From: Phenylobacterium deserti
GTDB taxonomy: Bacteria > Pseudomonadota > Alphaproteobacteria > Caulobacterales > Caulobacteraceae
Length of the DNA stretch: 51,094 nt
Assembly (NCBI GenBank): GCA_943332615.1
Contig: CALQQB010000027.1
Location: forward strand, 1 to 51,094
Reading direction: 5' to 3'
Both the position numbers and the translations under genes were made by a program. The first letter of the stretch is position 1, and each line of letters starts with the position of its first letter. The notes below the pieces were generated by a model. That model was not told where the DNA came from. It saw only the letters and a program-made list of their open reading frames with translations, and did not search any database. Positions 1 through 9,181 of the stretch are shown in pieces.

Positions 1-145
1 CAACGGCGGCGGCGGCGACATGCTGGCCCCGTTCGGCGGCTACAAGATGAGCGGCAACGGGCGTGAGTGGGGCGACTACGCCTTCCACGAATTCCTGGAG
101 ACCAAGGCCATCCTCGGCTACGCGCCGAAGCCGGCGGCGGAGTAA
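1..145 (+). CDS. Aldehyde dehydrogenase, C-terminal fragment (gene cut by window edge)
   Basis: Only the last 47 codons are inside the window, read from base 2 to a TAA at 143-145. The fragment carries the conserved end of NAD(P)-dependent aldehyde dehydrogenases: a [15 protein letters not shown] stretch followed by an FLETKAI-type tail, which closes the substrate and dimer-interface region in this superfamily. The catalytic Cys and Glu lie upstream of the window, so the substrate cannot be assigned. It reads in the same direction as the nitrilase-like gene that starts 133 bases later. Family call is secure; the subfamily is open. Confidence 0.85.
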   Translation, partial: NGGGGDMLAPFGGYKMSGNGREWGDYAFHEFLETKAILGYAPKPAAE

Positions 146-157
146 GACTGAGCGCAA

Positions 158-248
158 TCCCTCCCCTTCATGGGGAGGGACAGACCTCCGCAAGGAAGTC
201 AGGGTGGGGAAGTGAGGGCCGGGCTCGACGCCGGGACCTCCTTCCCCA
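158..248. repeat. Intergenic palindromic repeat with two hairpins
   Basis: The aldehyde dehydrogenase-nitrilase gap holds a 9-bp perfect stem (158-166 with 172-180, loop TTCAT) and an 8-bp perfect stem (205-212 with 241-248). CCCTCCCC/GGGGAGGG hairpins followed by an AGTCAGGGTGGGG tail resemble dispersed intergenic repeats of GC-rich alphaproteobacteria. There is no T-run, so a classical terminator is not shown, although the hairpin just after the stop codon may end or stabilise the upstream mRNA. Confidence 0.5.
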
Positions 249-278
249 TCTGCATTTGCAGCCTGTCCTGAGCGGCCC

Positions 279-1022
279 ATGCTGACCGTCACCATCGCCG
301 CCGCCCAGACCGTCGAATACATCGAGGACATCGAGGCGGCGCTCGCGTGCCTGACGGCCCTGGCCGCCGACGCCGAGGCCGCCGGCGCAGCGCTCCTCTG
401 CTTCCCAGAGGGCTTCCTGCAGGGCTACCTGACCGACGAGGCGGCGGCGCGCCGCAACGCCTTGGACCTGGGATCGCCTGACTTCCAGGCGCTCCTGGGC
501 CGGTTCCCGAAGACCGGCCCTGCGATCGTCGTGGGGCTGATCGAAATCGACGACGGGCGCCTCTTCAACACCGCCGTCGTGGTGGATCGCGGCGTTCTTC
601 TCGGCCGCTACCGCAAGGCCCATCTGCTGGGCCGCGAGCAGGCATTCTGCGCCGGAGACGATTGCCCGGCTTTCGAGGTCGCCGGCTTGCGATTCGGCGT
701 CAACATCTGCTTCGACACCAACTTTCCCGAGGCGGCGCGGAAGGTCGCCGACGCAGGGGCCTCATTGATCGTCTGCCCGGCCAACAACATGCTCCGCCGC
801 GACACCGCGGAGACGTGGAAGGACGCCCACAACGCCGTGCGCGGCGAGCGATGCCGCGAGACCGGCCTATGGCTGATCTCAGCCGACGTCACCGGCGAGT
901 GCGACGGCCGTGTCGCCTGGGGCCCCACCGCCGTCCTCAATCCCTCCGGCGAGGTCGCAGCCCAGGCGCCGCTGAACCAGCCCGCCCTGCTACTCTTCGA
1001 CCTCCCGAGCCTAGCAACCTAG
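279..1022 (+). CDS. Carbon-nitrogen hydrolase (nitrilase superfamily)
   Basis: A 247-aa protein of the CN-hydrolase fold, which cleaves non-peptide C-N bonds in amides or nitriles through a Glu-Lys-Cys triad. All three are visible: Glu in LLCFPEGFLQGY (about residue 44), Lys in GRYRKAHLLG (about 111) and the nucleophile Cys in GVNICFDTNFPEA (about 145). It has no signal peptide, so it should be cytosolic. The length fits single-domain amidases rather than true nitrilases (over 300 aa). It follows an aldehyde dehydrogenase, which would fit amide or aldehyde catabolism, but the substrate is unknown. The start has only a weak Shine-Dalgarno. Confidence 0.85.
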   Translation: MLTVTIAAAQTVEYIEDIEAALACLTALAADAEAAGAALLCFPEGFLQGYLTDEAAARRNALDLGSPDFQALLGRFPKTGPAIVVGLIEIDDGRLFNTAVVVDRGVLLGRYRKAHLLGREQAFCAGDDCPAFEVAGLRFGVNICFDTNFPEAARKVADAGASLIVCPANNMLRRDTAETWKDAHNAVRGERCRETGLWLISADVTGECDGRVAWGPTAVLNPSGEVAAQAPLNQPALLLFDLPSLAT

Positions 1023-1031
1023 AGCCTTGCC

Positions 1032-1171
1032 CGTCATCCGCCGGCTTGTCCGGGGGACCCGTCGTGACGCTCACACGTGAGAACGAGAGCGAGCGCGGCA
1101 TCGAGGCCGCGGATCGGCACGGTCTCACCTGCGGTGGAGGAATGGATCCCCGGACGAGCCGGGGGATGACG
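1032..1171. repeat. Long interrupted inverted repeat between convergent genes
   Basis: The arms at 1032-1059 and 1144-1171 are reverse complements at 24 of 28 positions. Each reads like CGTCATCCCCGGCTCGTCCGGGG, a motif common in dispersed alphaproteobacterial intergenic repeats. It fills the gap between the convergent nitrilase and molybdenum hydroxylase genes and could act as a bidirectional end for both transcripts. No coding capacity is evident. Confidence 0.55.
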
Positions 1172-1198
1172 AGCGCGGGAATGAGTGAGGCCCGCGCC

Positions 1199-3466
1199 TC
1201 ACGCCTTCATCGCCGCCTTCACCGCCGCCGGCCGGATCGGCAGGTCGCGGACCCGCGCGCCGACCGCCCGGTAGATGGCGTTGCCGATGGCCGGCCCGAC
1301 GACCGTCGTCGCGGGCTCACCCAGACCCACCGGTGGCTCTGTCGAGGGCATGAACTCGATGTCCAGGTCCGGCACGTCGGCCATGCGCAGCGGGGTATAG
1401 CTGTTGAGATTGGTGTCCTTGACCTGGCCGTTGACGAAGGACGTGCCTTCAAACAGCGCGAGGCTGAGGCCCCACAGCGAGGCGCCCTGCATCTGGGCGA
1501 GAGCGCCGTCGGGGCTGACGATGGTGCCGGCGTCGGCGACCAGGGTCAGCTTTTCAACCCTCACCACGCCCGAGGCAGGATCGACATGGACCCGCGCCGC
1601 GCAGGCGACCCAGGTGGGCATGTCGCGTTCCTGGCCGAAGGTGGTGGCCAGCCCCAGGCCGGTGTTCTTCGGCAGCGGCTTGCCCCAGCCGGCCTTGATC
1701 GCCACGCGTTGCAGCACCGCAGCCTGGCGTTTCGCGCCGCCGACGGCGGTCGGGGCCGCGCCGGCGTTCCGGCCGCTGGCGTCCAGCATCTTCAGGCGGA
1801 AGGCCAGGGGATCGACGCCGGCCTTCTCGGCCGCCTCGTCCATGAAGCTTTCCAGGGCCCAGTTGGTCCAGCCCGGTCCCACGGAGCGGAGCCAGCCCGG
1901 CCGGAAGGTCTTGTTGGCCAGGTCATTGCCGATGGCGCGGACTCGCTGGGCGCCGACGTTGTACCAGTGGTTGGCGCCGCTGATCGCGAAGGGGTCGTAG
2001 GCAACGCCGTTCTCGCCCTTGGGCATGAAGAACGGCGCCATCGCCTCGGTGGGCCAGCCGGCGCAGGCGGCGTGATCCATGGCAGTGACCCGGCCCGCCT
2101 CGCCCCACGCCATCTTCACCACCTGGACCGAGGGCGAGCGGGGACTGTCGAAGCGGCTGTCGTCGGCCCGGGTCAGCACCATCTTGACCGGCTTGCCGCC
2201 AATGGCCTTGGAGGCGAGCGCGGCGCCCACCGCATAGTCGCCGTTCAGCCTGCGCCCGAACCCGCCGCCCAACAGGTAGGTGCGCAGCACGATGGAGTCT
2301 TCCTTGCGCCCCAGCGCCTGGGCCAGCCAGGGGAGCACCAGCGACTGCCACTGGTTGCCGGTGTGGATCTCGAACCTGCCGTCTTTCTCGAAGGCGAGCG
2401 CATTGACCGGCTCCATCTGGAAGTGGAGCGCCGTCGAGGTCGTGTAGGTCTGTTCCAGGGTGGTCTTGGCCGCTGCGAAGGCCGCGTCGACGCCGGGGTC
2501 GGCGACCACAAGTCCGCCCTTGGATGCGTCGGCGATCAGCTCACGGGCGCGGGCCTGCAGGTCGGCCTCGGAGGTCTTGGCCTCGGGCGGCGTGGTCCAG
2601 GTCACCTTCAGCGCCTGGGTCGCGCGGTCGGCGGCCACGAAGCTGTCGGCATAGACCATCACCCAGCCGGGGACGGTGTTGGACGGGTCCTCCAGCGCGA
2701 TGGCGCGGATGTAGCCGGGCACGGCCTTGGCGGCGGTCTCGTCGATACTGGCCACGGTCGAGCCATAGCGGGTCGGCGGCAGCTTGGGCCGGGCGTAGAC
2801 CATCCCCGGAACCTTGGCGTCGAGGCCGTAGACGCCCTTGCCGTCGGTCTTGCCGGGGATGTCGCGGGCCGGCGCGGGTTTGCCGATCAGCTTGCGGTCA
2901 CCCGGCGTCTTGATCGGCATCTTGGCCAGGTCTGCGGCCGAAGACTGCTGGGCCAGATCGCCCTTGGCGACGATCTCGCCGTAGCTCACCGATGTCTTGC
3001 CCGCCCAGACCGCGCCGTTGCGGGCGACGCAGGCCGTGGCGGGCGCGCCCAGCAGCTTGGCGCCGGCCTTCACCAGGGCGATCCGCCCGGCCGCGGCGGC
3101 CTGGCTGTAGAGCGGATAGCTCTGCCACACCGACCAGCTGCCGCCGGTGACCATCAGGCCCCACTTGGGGTCGGAGTCGACGTGCTCGAACGTCACCTTG
3201 GACCAGTCGGCTTCGAGCTCATCGGCGACGATGCGGGCGATGGCGGTGCCGACGTGCTGGCCCATCTCGGCGCGGATGATGTTGACGGTGACCTTCCCGG
3301 CCTTGTCGATCGAGTACCAGATCGTGGGCGCATAACCTTCGGCCGCCTCGGCCGGTCCTGACAGGCTGAACGTGGCGCCGGCGGCGGAGACGCTGATCAG
3401 GAAGCCGCGGCGGGAAAGGGCCATGTCAGCCGGCGAGTTGGGAGCGATGTCGCGGGAGAGGGTCAT
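1199..3466 (-). CDS. Xanthine dehydrogenase-family molybdopterin-binding subunit (IorB-like)
   Basis: A 755-aa large subunit of a periplasmic molybdenum hydroxylase resembling isoquinoline 1-oxidoreductase beta and membrane aldehyde dehydrogenases. The N-terminus has a twin-arginine signal ([14 protein letters not shown], from about residue 18), so the folded complex is exported by Tat. The molybdopterin motif [15 protein letters not shown] lies near residue 400, and the C-terminal VGLGEPATT holds the probable catalytic Glu of the family. It starts inside the stop of the 2Fe-2S subunit (4-base ATGA overlap), so the two are translationally coupled and probably form one heterodimer. No cytochrome c subunit gene is adjacent. 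The substrate (N-heterocycle or aldehyde) is not determinable. Confidence 0.9.
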   Translation of the reverse strand: MTLSRDIAPNSPADMALSRRGFLISVSAAGATFSLSGPAEAAEGYAPTIWYSIDKAGKVTVNIIRAEMGQHVGTAIARIVADELEADWSKVTFEHVDSDPKWGLMVTGGSWSVWQSYPLYSQAAAAGRIALVKAGAKLLGAPATACVARNGAVWAGKTSVSYGEIVAKGDLAQQSSAADLAKMPIKTPGDRKLIGKPAPARDIPGKTDGKGVYGLDAKVPGMVYARPKLPPTRYGSTVASIDETAAKAVPGYIRAIALEDPSNTVPGWVMVYADSFVAADRATQALKVTWTTPPEAKTSEADLQARARELIADASKGGLVVADPGVDAAFAAAKTTLEQTYTTSTALHFQMEPVNALAFEKDGRFEIHTGNQWQSLVLPWLAQALGRKEDSIVLRTYLLGGGFGRRLNGDYAVGAALASKAIGGKPVKMVLTRADDSRFDSPRSPSVQVVKMAWGEAGRVTAMDHAACAGWPTEAMAPFFMPKGENGVAYDPFAISGANHWYNVGAQRVRAIGNDLANKTFRPGWLRSVGPGWTNWALESFMDEAAEKAGVDPLAFRLKMLDASGRNAGAAPTAVGGAKRQAAVLQRVAIKAGWGKPLPKNTGLGLATTFGQERDMPTWVACAARVHVDPASGVVRVEKLTLVADAGTIVSPDGALAQMQGASLWGLSLALFEGTSFVNGQVKDTNLNSYTPLRMADVPDLDIEFMPSTEPPVGLGEPATTVVGPAIGNAIYRAVGARVRDLPIRPAAVKAAMKA

Positions 3467-3936
3467 GCCTTCACCTTCGCCTTCACGGGCGCAGCCGGGC
3501 CGGCCGCCAGCTTGATCGCCTGCTTGATGCGCACATAGGCCATGCAGCGGCAGAGGTTGCCATTCATGGCCGCGTCGATCTCCGCGTCGCTAGGATGCGG
3601 GGTCGCCTTCAGCAGCGCCGCCGCCTGCATGATCTGGCCCGACTGGCAGTAGCCGCACTGGGGCGCCTGGGTCTCGATCCAGGCCTTCTGCAGCGGGTGG
3701 CTTCCCCCCAGGCCCTCGATGGTGGTGACCGCCTTGCCGGCGACCAGCGAGGTCGGCGTCACGCACGAGCGCACCGCCTGGCCGTCGATGTGGACCGTGC
3801 AGGCGCCGCACTGGCCGATGCCGCAGCCGAACTTGGTCCCGGTCAGCCCGGCCTCATCGCGGATCGTCCACAGCAGGGGCGCGTCGTCCGGCCCCCTAAC
3901 GGTGACCTCGCGGCCATTCAGTTTGAAGGTCGTCAT
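3463..3936 (-). CDS. (2Fe-2S)-binding subunit of molybdenum hydroxylase (IorA-like)
   Basis: A 157-aa electron-transfer subunit with two 2Fe-2S clusters. The N-terminal plant-type ferredoxin domain has CGIGQCGAC plus a later Cys in AVRSC. The C-terminal helical domain has the CGYC and CRC pairs ([11 protein letters not shown] and [11 protein letters not shown]). It passes electrons from the Mo centre of the partner subunit, which overlaps its 3' end by 4 bases. The start chosen is the Met of [11 protein letters not shown]. The same frame stays open far upstream, but that region is antisense to the NhaA gene's surroundings and shows no family similarity. Confidence 0.92.
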   Translation of the reverse strand: MTTFKLNGREVTVRGPDDAPLLWTIRDEAGLTGTKFGCGIGQCGACTVHIDGQAVRSCVTPTSLVAGKAVTTIEGLGGSHPLQKAWIETQAPQCGYCQSGQIMQAAALLKATPHPSDAEIDAAMNGNLCRCMAYVRIKQAIKLAAGPAAPVKAKVKA

Positions 3937-4019
3937 GGCCGTCCTTTGCCCAATGGAATGCCAGTATCGGACGCCAACCCGATCCGTCCCGCAAGCTCGA
4001 TCTCGGCCAAATGCCTGAA

Positions 4020-5210
4020 CTAGGCGGCTTCGCGACCTCGCCGCTGGTCGCTCCACGACAACAGGCCGACGCCCAGCAGCATCGACGCCAGCGACCCCAT
4101 CACCACGCCGGCGCGCACCTGGGCCTGGTGCAGCGGCTCGGCGCCGGGGAAGGCCAGGGCGCCGATGTAGAGGCTCATGGTGAAGCCCACACCGCAGAGC
4201 GCGGACACGCCATAGAGCTCGATCCACTTGGCCCCGGTCGGCCTCCGCGCCCACTTCAGGCTGATCACCAGCATCGCGGCGCCGAACACGCCCAGTTGCT
4301 TGCCGAGGAACAGGCCCGCCGCCACGCCAAGGCAGACGCTGCTGAGGATCACCTTGCCGCTGTCCGGCCCGCCCACAGCGAACCCCGCCGCCGTGAACGC
4401 GAACAGCGGTAGGATGACGAAAGCGACATAGGGATGCAGCGCCGCCATCGTCTGGTCCAGCACGCCCGGGCCGCCCGGCCGCTTGGGCTCCAGCGGCAGA
4501 CAGAAGGCCGCCGCGACGCCGGCCAGGGAGGTGTTCACCCCCGACTTCAGGGTGAAGCCCCAGAGCAGCAGGCCGCCCAGAATCCACAGCGCATAGGGCG
4601 CCGTCCGCCAGCGTCCCATGGCCGCCAGCACCGCCGTGACCGCCGCCGCGCCGGCCAGCATCGGCAGGCGCAGGTGCTCGGTGTAGAGCGCCGCGATCAA
4701 GGCCACCGCCACCAGGTCGTCGGCAATCGCCAGCGTCATCAGGAAGACCCGCAGGCTGGGCGGCAAGCGCTTCCCGGCCGCCGCCAGCGCCGCCAGGGCA
4801 AAGGCGATATCGGTGGCCGTCGGGATCGGCCAGCCCTCGAGGTTTCGCCCGGCGCTGGCGTTGATCGCCAGGTAGACCAGGGCCGGGATCGCCACGCCGC
4901 CGGCCGCCGCCAGCACCGGCAGCGCCAGACGCCTGGGGTTGGACAGCTCGCCCCGGAGGATCTCGTGCTTGATCTCCAGCCCGACCACGAAAAAGAAGAT
5001 CGGCATCAGCGCGGTCTTCACCCAGGCCGAGGCGGTCATCTCCTCGGCAAAGGGGCCCAGGCGGACCGGCACGACGGTGTGGGTGAGCGCGTCGTAGATC
5101 CCCGCCCATGGCGAATTCGCCCAGGCAATGGCGAACAGCGCGGCGACCGCGAGTAACAGGCCCGACCCGGTCTCGGTCTTCAGGAAGGCGAGCGTGGACC
5201 GAGATGACAT
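4020..5210 (-). CDS. nhaA: Na+/H+ antiporter NhaA
   Basis: A 396-aa inner-membrane antiporter exchanging internal Na+ or Li+ for protons. It matches NhaA in length and pattern: about 12 hydrophobic segments, an early [20 protein letters not shown] segment, the motif [13 protein letters not shown], and the paired Asp of [18 protein letters not shown] that binds Na+ and protons in the E. coli enzyme. It stands alone between the molybdenum hydroxylase operon and a divergent CMD-family gene. No nhaR-like regulator is adjacent. Confidence 0.95.
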   Translation of the reverse strand: MSSRSTLAFLKTETGSGLLLAVAALFAIAWANSPWAGIYDALTHTVVPVRLGPFAEEMTASAWVKTALMPIFFFVVGLEIKHEILRGELSNPRRLALPVLAAAGGVAIPALVYLAINASAGRNLEGWPIPTATDIAFALAALAAAGKRLPPSLRVFLMTLAIADDLVAVALIAALYTEHLRLPMLAGAAAVTAVLAAMGRWRTAPYALWILGGLLLWGFTLKSGVNTSLAGVAAAFCLPLEPKRPGGPGVLDQTMAALHPYVAFVILPLFAFTAAGFAVGGPDSGKVILSSVCLGVAAGLFLGKQLGVFGAAMLVISLKWARRPTGAKWIELYGVSALCGVGFTMSLYIGALAFPGAEPLHQAQVRAGVVMGSLASMLLGVGLLSWSDQRRGREAA

Positions 5211-5308
5211 GGGCTCTGCCTAGCAAGCCGGCCCCGGCGGCTCTAGCGAAATCGGGCGGTAGCCTTAAGGTGCCGCCACAACAGACCAAAGGTTCGAGGA
5301 AATCGCCC

Positions 5309-5869
5309 ATGAGACTTACCAAGGCGCGCATCGCGCCCCTGAGCGACGCCGAGATGGGCGAAGAGCACAGGGAGGCCCTGAAGGATTTCGGGCCCAATAT
5401 CCTGAACATTTTCCGCACCCTGGTGCGGGCGCCCAAGGCGCTGACTCGCTTCAACGCCTGGGGCGGCTATGTACTGTCGCGGCGCAACGACTTGCCGGAG
5501 CGCGAGCGCGAGATCGTGATCCTGCGTGCAGGTTTCCTGTGCAAGAGCGGCTACGAATTCACCCAGCACACCCGCATCGGCCTGCAGTCGGGCCTGACGG
5601 CGGACGAGATTGAACGCATCAAGCGCGGCGCCGACGCCGGCTGGAGCCCCGCTGACGCGGCGCTGATCCGGGCGTCCGACGAACTGCACCACGACCAGTT
5701 CATCACCGACGACACCTGGCGCGCCCTGGCCGCCCACTTCACCGAGAAGCAGTGCATGGACGTGGTCTTCACCACCGGCCAGTACACCCAGGTATCAATG
5801 ATCCTGAACACCTTCGGCGTGCAACTCGACGCCGGCCAGACCCTCGATCCCGAGCTGAAGGGCTTTTGA
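5309..5869 (+). CDS. Carboxymuconolactone decarboxylase family protein
   Basis: A 186-aa CMD/AhpD-fold protein. The family signature is [16 protein letters not shown], with the conserved Cys and the EFTQH histidine near residue 75. Members with a single Cys are often lactone decarboxylases or unassigned proteins in degradation clusters, while CxxC members are peroxidases; this one lacks CxxC. The start follows a GAGGA ribosome-binding site 8 bases upstream; an in-frame extension further upstream is antisense to nhaA and unlikely. The SDR gene begins 2 bases after its stop, so the two are probably one operon acting on the same pathway. Confidence 0.85.
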   Translation: MRLTKARIAPLSDAEMGEEHREALKDFGPNILNIFRTLVRAPKALTRFNAWGGYVLSRRNDLPEREREIVILRAGFLCKSGYEFTQHTRIGLQSGLTADEIERIKRGADAGWSPADAALIRASDELHHDQFITDDTWRALAAHFTEKQCMDVVFTTGQYTQVSMILNTFGVQLDAGQTLDPELKGF

Positions 5870-5871
5870 GG

Positions 5872-6684
5872 ATGGGCGCCAACGAAGGCCGGGGGCGCCT
5901 GGCGGGAAAGACCGCTGTCATCGTCGGCGCCGGGCAGACGCCGGGTGAGACGCTGGGCAACGGCCGCGCCATGGCCCTGCTGTTCGCCCAGGAGGGCGCC
6001 CGCGTGCTGTGCGTGGATCGCATCCTGGCGCGCGCGGAAGAGACCGCGGCCATGATCGCCGAGGCCGGCGGCGAGGCCAGCGCCATGAAGGCTGACGTGA
6101 CCCGCGCCGTCGAGGTCGCCGAGATCGTCACCCAGGCCCAGGGCCGGCTCGGCCGGATCGAGATCCTGGTCAACAATGTCGGCATCGGCGGCGGCGACGG
6201 TCCGGCGCACCGGGTCGAAGAAGCCGCTTTCGACCGGATACTGTCGGTGAACTTGAAAGGCATGTGGCTGGTCACCAAGGCGGTGCTGGGCGTGATGCGC
6301 GAGCAGAAGGCCGGCGCGATCGTCAACATCTCGTCCCTGGCCGCCAGGGCCGGCGGCATCCAGGTCGCCTATGAGATCTCCAAGGCCGGAGTAAACCGCC
6401 TGACCGCCAACGTCGCGATCTCCCAGGCCCGCTACGGCATCCGCTGCAACGCCGTGCAGCCGGGCCTGATGGACACGCCCATGGCCGTGGCCGGCATCGC
6501 CGGCGCCAGCGGCCGCTCCCAGGCCGAGGTCCGCGCCGAACGCGACGCCCGCGTGCCGCTCGGCAAGATGGGAACCGCCTGGGATACGGCGCATGCGGCG
6601 CTGTTCCTGGCCTCGGACGACGCCAGGTTCATCACCGGGGCGGTGCTGCCGGTGGACGGCGGCATGGGCGTGCGGATCGGCTAG
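5872..6684 (+). CDS. SDR family NAD(P)-dependent oxidoreductase
   Basis: A 270-aa classical short-chain dehydrogenase. The Rossmann motif is the variant VGAGQTPGETLGNGRA with an extended glycine loop (residues 18-33). NNVG stands at 101-104, and the catalytic Ser154, Tyr167 and Lys171 fall at the standard YxxxK spacing (AYEISKAG). It ends in the usual LPVDGGMGVRIG tail. It lies 2 bases behind the CMD-family gene. The unusual nucleotide-loop spacing is shared by a subgroup of SDRs, so it is probably not a defect. Substrate unknown. Confidence 0.88.
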   Translation: MGANEGRGRLAGKTAVIVGAGQTPGETLGNGRAMALLFAQEGARVLCVDRILARAEETAAMIAEAGGEASAMKADVTRAVEVAEIVTQAQGRLGRIEILVNNVGIGGGDGPAHRVEEAAFDRILSVNLKGMWLVTKAVLGVMREQKAGAIVNISSLAARAGGIQVAYEISKAGVNRLTANVAISQARYGIRCNAVQPGLMDTPMAVAGIAGASGRSQAEVRAERDARVPLGKMGTAWDTAHAALFLASDDARFITGAVLPVDGGMGVRIG

Positions 6685-6750
6685 ACGGAATGCTGTTTCG
6701 ACGTTCCGCGTTACCCGGTCCCGTCGCGGGACGAACACCGGAGAGACGTC

Positions 6751-6852
6751 ATGAATAGCATCATCTCAATCGTCGGCCTGGTCGTCGTGGTGGGCGCCGT
6801 GCTGAGCTTCCTCGGCCTTCATTGGTTGCGGACCGGGGCATCAGGCGCCTAG
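6751..6852 (+). CDS. Small single-pass membrane protein, 33 aa
   Basis: A short open frame from ATG 6751 to TAG 6850-6852. It is preceded by GGAGAG with good spacing, begins MNSIISIVGLVVVVGAVL, and continues into a polar Arg-containing end. One hydrophobic helix (residues 4-24) predicts an inner-membrane microprotein. It sits 66 bases after the SDR stop and 9 bases before the SelO start, so it may be co-transcribed with selO. No function is recognised. The ribosome-binding site and helix argue that it is real. Confidence 0.55.
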   Translation: MNSIISIVGLVVVVGAVLSFLGLHWLRTGASGA

Positions 6853-6861
6853 CTGCCGCCG

Positions 6862-8283
6862 ATGCCAATCTCCGCCACCTATCGCCCCGACCCGCAGTTC
6901 CCGTCGCTGGGAGCAGAGTTCGCGGACCCTGTGGCGGGGGCGGACTTCCCCGCCACGACCTTGCGTTTCCGCAACGACCGGGCCGCCGCCACCGTCGGCC
7001 TGGACACCCTGAGCGACGCCGAATGGATCGCCCACTTCGGGCGCTTCCAACCGCTGCCGGGCAACATCGATCCGCCCCTGGCCCAGCGCTATCACGGCCA
7101 CCAGTTCCGCTCGTACAACCCTGACCTCGGCGACGGCCGCGGCTTCACCTTCGCCCAGATGCGGGAGGTTGGCTCCGGCCGCCTGCTCGACCTGGGGACC
7201 AAGGGCTCGGGCACGACACCCTGGTCGCGGGCTGGCGACGGGCGGCTGACGCTGAAGGGCGGGGTGCGCGAGGTGCTGGCCACGGCGATGCTGGAGGCGC
7301 TGGGCGTGCCCACCTCCCGCTCCTTCTCCCTGATCGAGACCGGCGAGGCCCTGGAGCGCGGCGACGAACCCAGCCCGACGCGCGGCGCCGCGCTGGTGCG
7401 CCTCTCGGAGGGCCACATCCGGTTCGGCAGCTTCCAGCGCCACGCCTATCTGGATAAGCCGGAGCGGATCACCGCCCTCATCGACCATGTGGTCGCCCTC
7501 TACTACCCGGAGCTTGACGGCGCCAATGACCGGCCCGCCGCGCTGCTCAGCGCCGTGATCGGCCGGGCCGCACGGCTCACCGCCAGCTGGATGGCGGCCG
7601 GCTTCGTGCACGGCGTGCTCAACACCGACAACATGAACATAAGCGGCGAGAGCTTCGACTACGGGCCCTACCGCTTCCTGCCGCACTCCGACCCCAACTT
7701 CACCGCCGCCTATTTCGACCACCAGGGTCTCTACAGCTTTGGCCGTCAGCCGGAGGCGGTGTTCTGGAACCTGCAGCAGCTGGCTGGCTGCCTCAGCCAG
7801 GTGACCGACAGCGACCCGCTGGTCGACGCCCTGAACGGCTTCGGCCCGGCCTATCGGCGCGAGCTGATGGCCGCGATGCTGCGCCGGTTGGGCGTGAAGC
7901 GGCGGAGCGACGAGGCGGACGCCGAGCTGGTGCAGTCCGCCTTCAAGGGCCTGGCCGAAGGCGGCGACCGCCTGCGCTGGGAGCCGTTCTTCTTCGACTG
8001 GTTCTGCGGCCGGGACGACCGCGCACTGGCCGGGCCCCGCGCCGGCCTCTACGCCGCGCCGCCATTCGCCGAGTTCCGTGAACGCATCGCGACCTTTGAC
8101 GCCGACCGCCCCGAGCGCCTGGCCGACCCCTATTTTGCGGCGCCTGAACCGGAGGAGCTGCTGTACGACCAGATCGAGGCCCTGTGGGCGCCGATCGCCG
8201 AGGCCGACGACTGGACGGCGTTCCACGCCAAGCTCGCACGGATCGAGGCGGCGCGGGTGGCGTGGAGGTTCAGCCCGGCTTAG
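6862..8283 (+). CDS. selO: Protein adenylyltransferase SelO (YdiU/UPF0061 family)
   Basis: A 473-aa pseudokinase-fold enzyme that transfers AMP from ATP to Ser, Thr or Tyr of target proteins and is linked to redox homeostasis. Family landmarks are visible: AQRYHGHQFRSYNPDLGDGR, LDLGTKGSGTTPWSRAGDGR (the ATP-binding region), ALVRLSEGHIRFGSFQ, and the catalytic region GFVHGVLNTDNMNISGES with its Asn and Asp metal ligands. The C-terminal Cys or Sec of some SelO proteins is absent, as in many bacteria. Its 3' end overlaps the convergent transporter gene by 14 bases. Confidence 0.95.
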   Translation: MPISATYRPDPQFPSLGAEFADPVAGADFPATTLRFRNDRAAATVGLDTLSDAEWIAHFGRFQPLPGNIDPPLAQRYHGHQFRSYNPDLGDGRGFTFAQMREVGSGRLLDLGTKGSGTTPWSRAGDGRLTLKGGVREVLATAMLEALGVPTSRSFSLIETGEALERGDEPSPTRGAALVRLSEGHIRFGSFQRHAYLDKPERITALIDHVVALYYPELDGANDRPAALLSAVIGRAARLTASWMAAGFVHGVLNTDNMNISGESFDYGPYRFLPHSDPNFTAAYFDHQGLYSFGRQPEAVFWNLQQLAGCLSQVTDSDPLVDALNGFGPAYRRELMAAMLRRLGVKRRSDEADAELVQSAFKGLAEGGDRLRWEPFFFDWFCGRDDRALAGPRAGLYAAPPFAEFRERIATFDADRPERLADPYFAAPEPEELLYDQIEALWAPIAEADDWTAFHAKLARIEAARVAWRFSPA

Positions 8284-9181
8284 GCCGCGACGCCCATTGC
8301 GCCAGCACCACCCCCAGCAGGGTGACCACCGCCCCCAGCGCCTGCAGCGGCCCGATGGCCTCGGCGAACAGCATCCAGCCAAGGTACGCCGCCACGATCG
8401 GCTGGATCAGCACCACCACCGAGGCCGTGGACGTCGGCAGCTTGCCCATGGCCCAGGCGATGGAGCCCTGGCCCGTGACATGCATCAGCCCCAGGCCCAT
8501 CAGGGCGCCCCAGCCCAGCGCGCTGGTCGGAAAGATCGGTTCGCGCAGTAGGAGGGCGGCGACCAGGATCAGCGGCGCGCCCACCGCGCTGACCCAGAAC
8601 ATCAGCCGGCTGGTGGTCTCGGTCTTGCGGCCGTGCGCCATGGTCAGGAAATAGAGCGAGTACCAGAGCGCGGTGAACACCGAGAGCGCGTCGCCCAGGG
8701 GCTGGTTTACGAGGCGTCCGCCGCCCTTCTCGATGGCCATCAGCCAGGCCCCGCCGACCGCGGCGCCCACGGCGACCAGGAACAGCGCCTTCGGTCGCTG
8801 CTTGAGGAAGATCCAGGCGAAGGCGGTCACCACCACCGGGGTGAGGTTCGACAGCACCGTGGCGTTGGTCACCGAGGTATAGTGGATGCCATAGTGCCAG
8901 AACCCCAGGTCGAGGGCGAAGAACACCCCGGCCCACAGCGCCATCTTCGGCGGTCGCCCGATCGCCCCGGTGGCGCGAAGGTTCAGGATCGCCAGCAGCG
9001 GCAGCGCGAAGGCCAGGCGCCAGAAGCCGGCCGCCGCCGACCCGGCCTCGGTCAACCGCACGAGGATCGGCGACAGGCCGATTATGCAGGCGCCGGCCAG
9101 CAGGACGGCGAGCGCCCGCCAGTCCGTCCGCACCGGGATCGCCCCATCCGCCGCTGCGTCAGCCAAAGCCCAACTCCTCAC
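8270..9181 (-). CDS. DMT-superfamily permease (EamA domains)
   Basis: A 303-aa inner-membrane exporter-type protein with about ten transmembrane helices arranged as two EamA repeats (first about residues 25-150, second about 165-295). Such proteins export amino acids or metabolites; the substrate is unknown here. The GTG at 9181 overlaps gluQRS by 23 bases. An alternative TTG at 9166 has a GAGGAG ribosome-binding site 7 bases upstream and a shorter overlap, and may be the true start. It is the last gene of a TetR-gluQRS-permease run. Confidence 0.85.
   Translation of the reverse strand: MRSWALADAAADGAIPVRTDWRALAVLLAGACIIGLSPILVRLTEAGSAAAGFWRLAFALPLLAILNLRATGAIGRPPKMALWAGVFFALDLGFWHYGIHYTSVTNATVLSNLTPVVVTAFAWIFLKQRPKALFLVAVGAAVGGAWLMAIEKGGGRLVNQPLGDALSVFTALWYSLYFLTMAHGRKTETTSRLMFWVSAVGAPLILVAALLLREPIFPTSALGWGALMGLGLMHVTGQGSIAWAMGKLPTSTASVVVLIQPIVAAYLGWMLFAEAIGPLQALGAVVTLLGVVLAQWASRPKPG

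Noticed and set aside
662..3361. An 899-codon open frame on the plus strand
   Set aside because: It overlaps the nitrilase end and is antisense to the molybdenum hydroxylase gene, whose motifs are intact. Composition is typical of a shadow frame.
3463..5454. A 663-codon minus-strand frame suggesting a fusion with the 2Fe-2S subunit
   Set aside because: Only the last 157 codons resemble a family; the rest is an alternative frame of nhaA. No fusion is supported.
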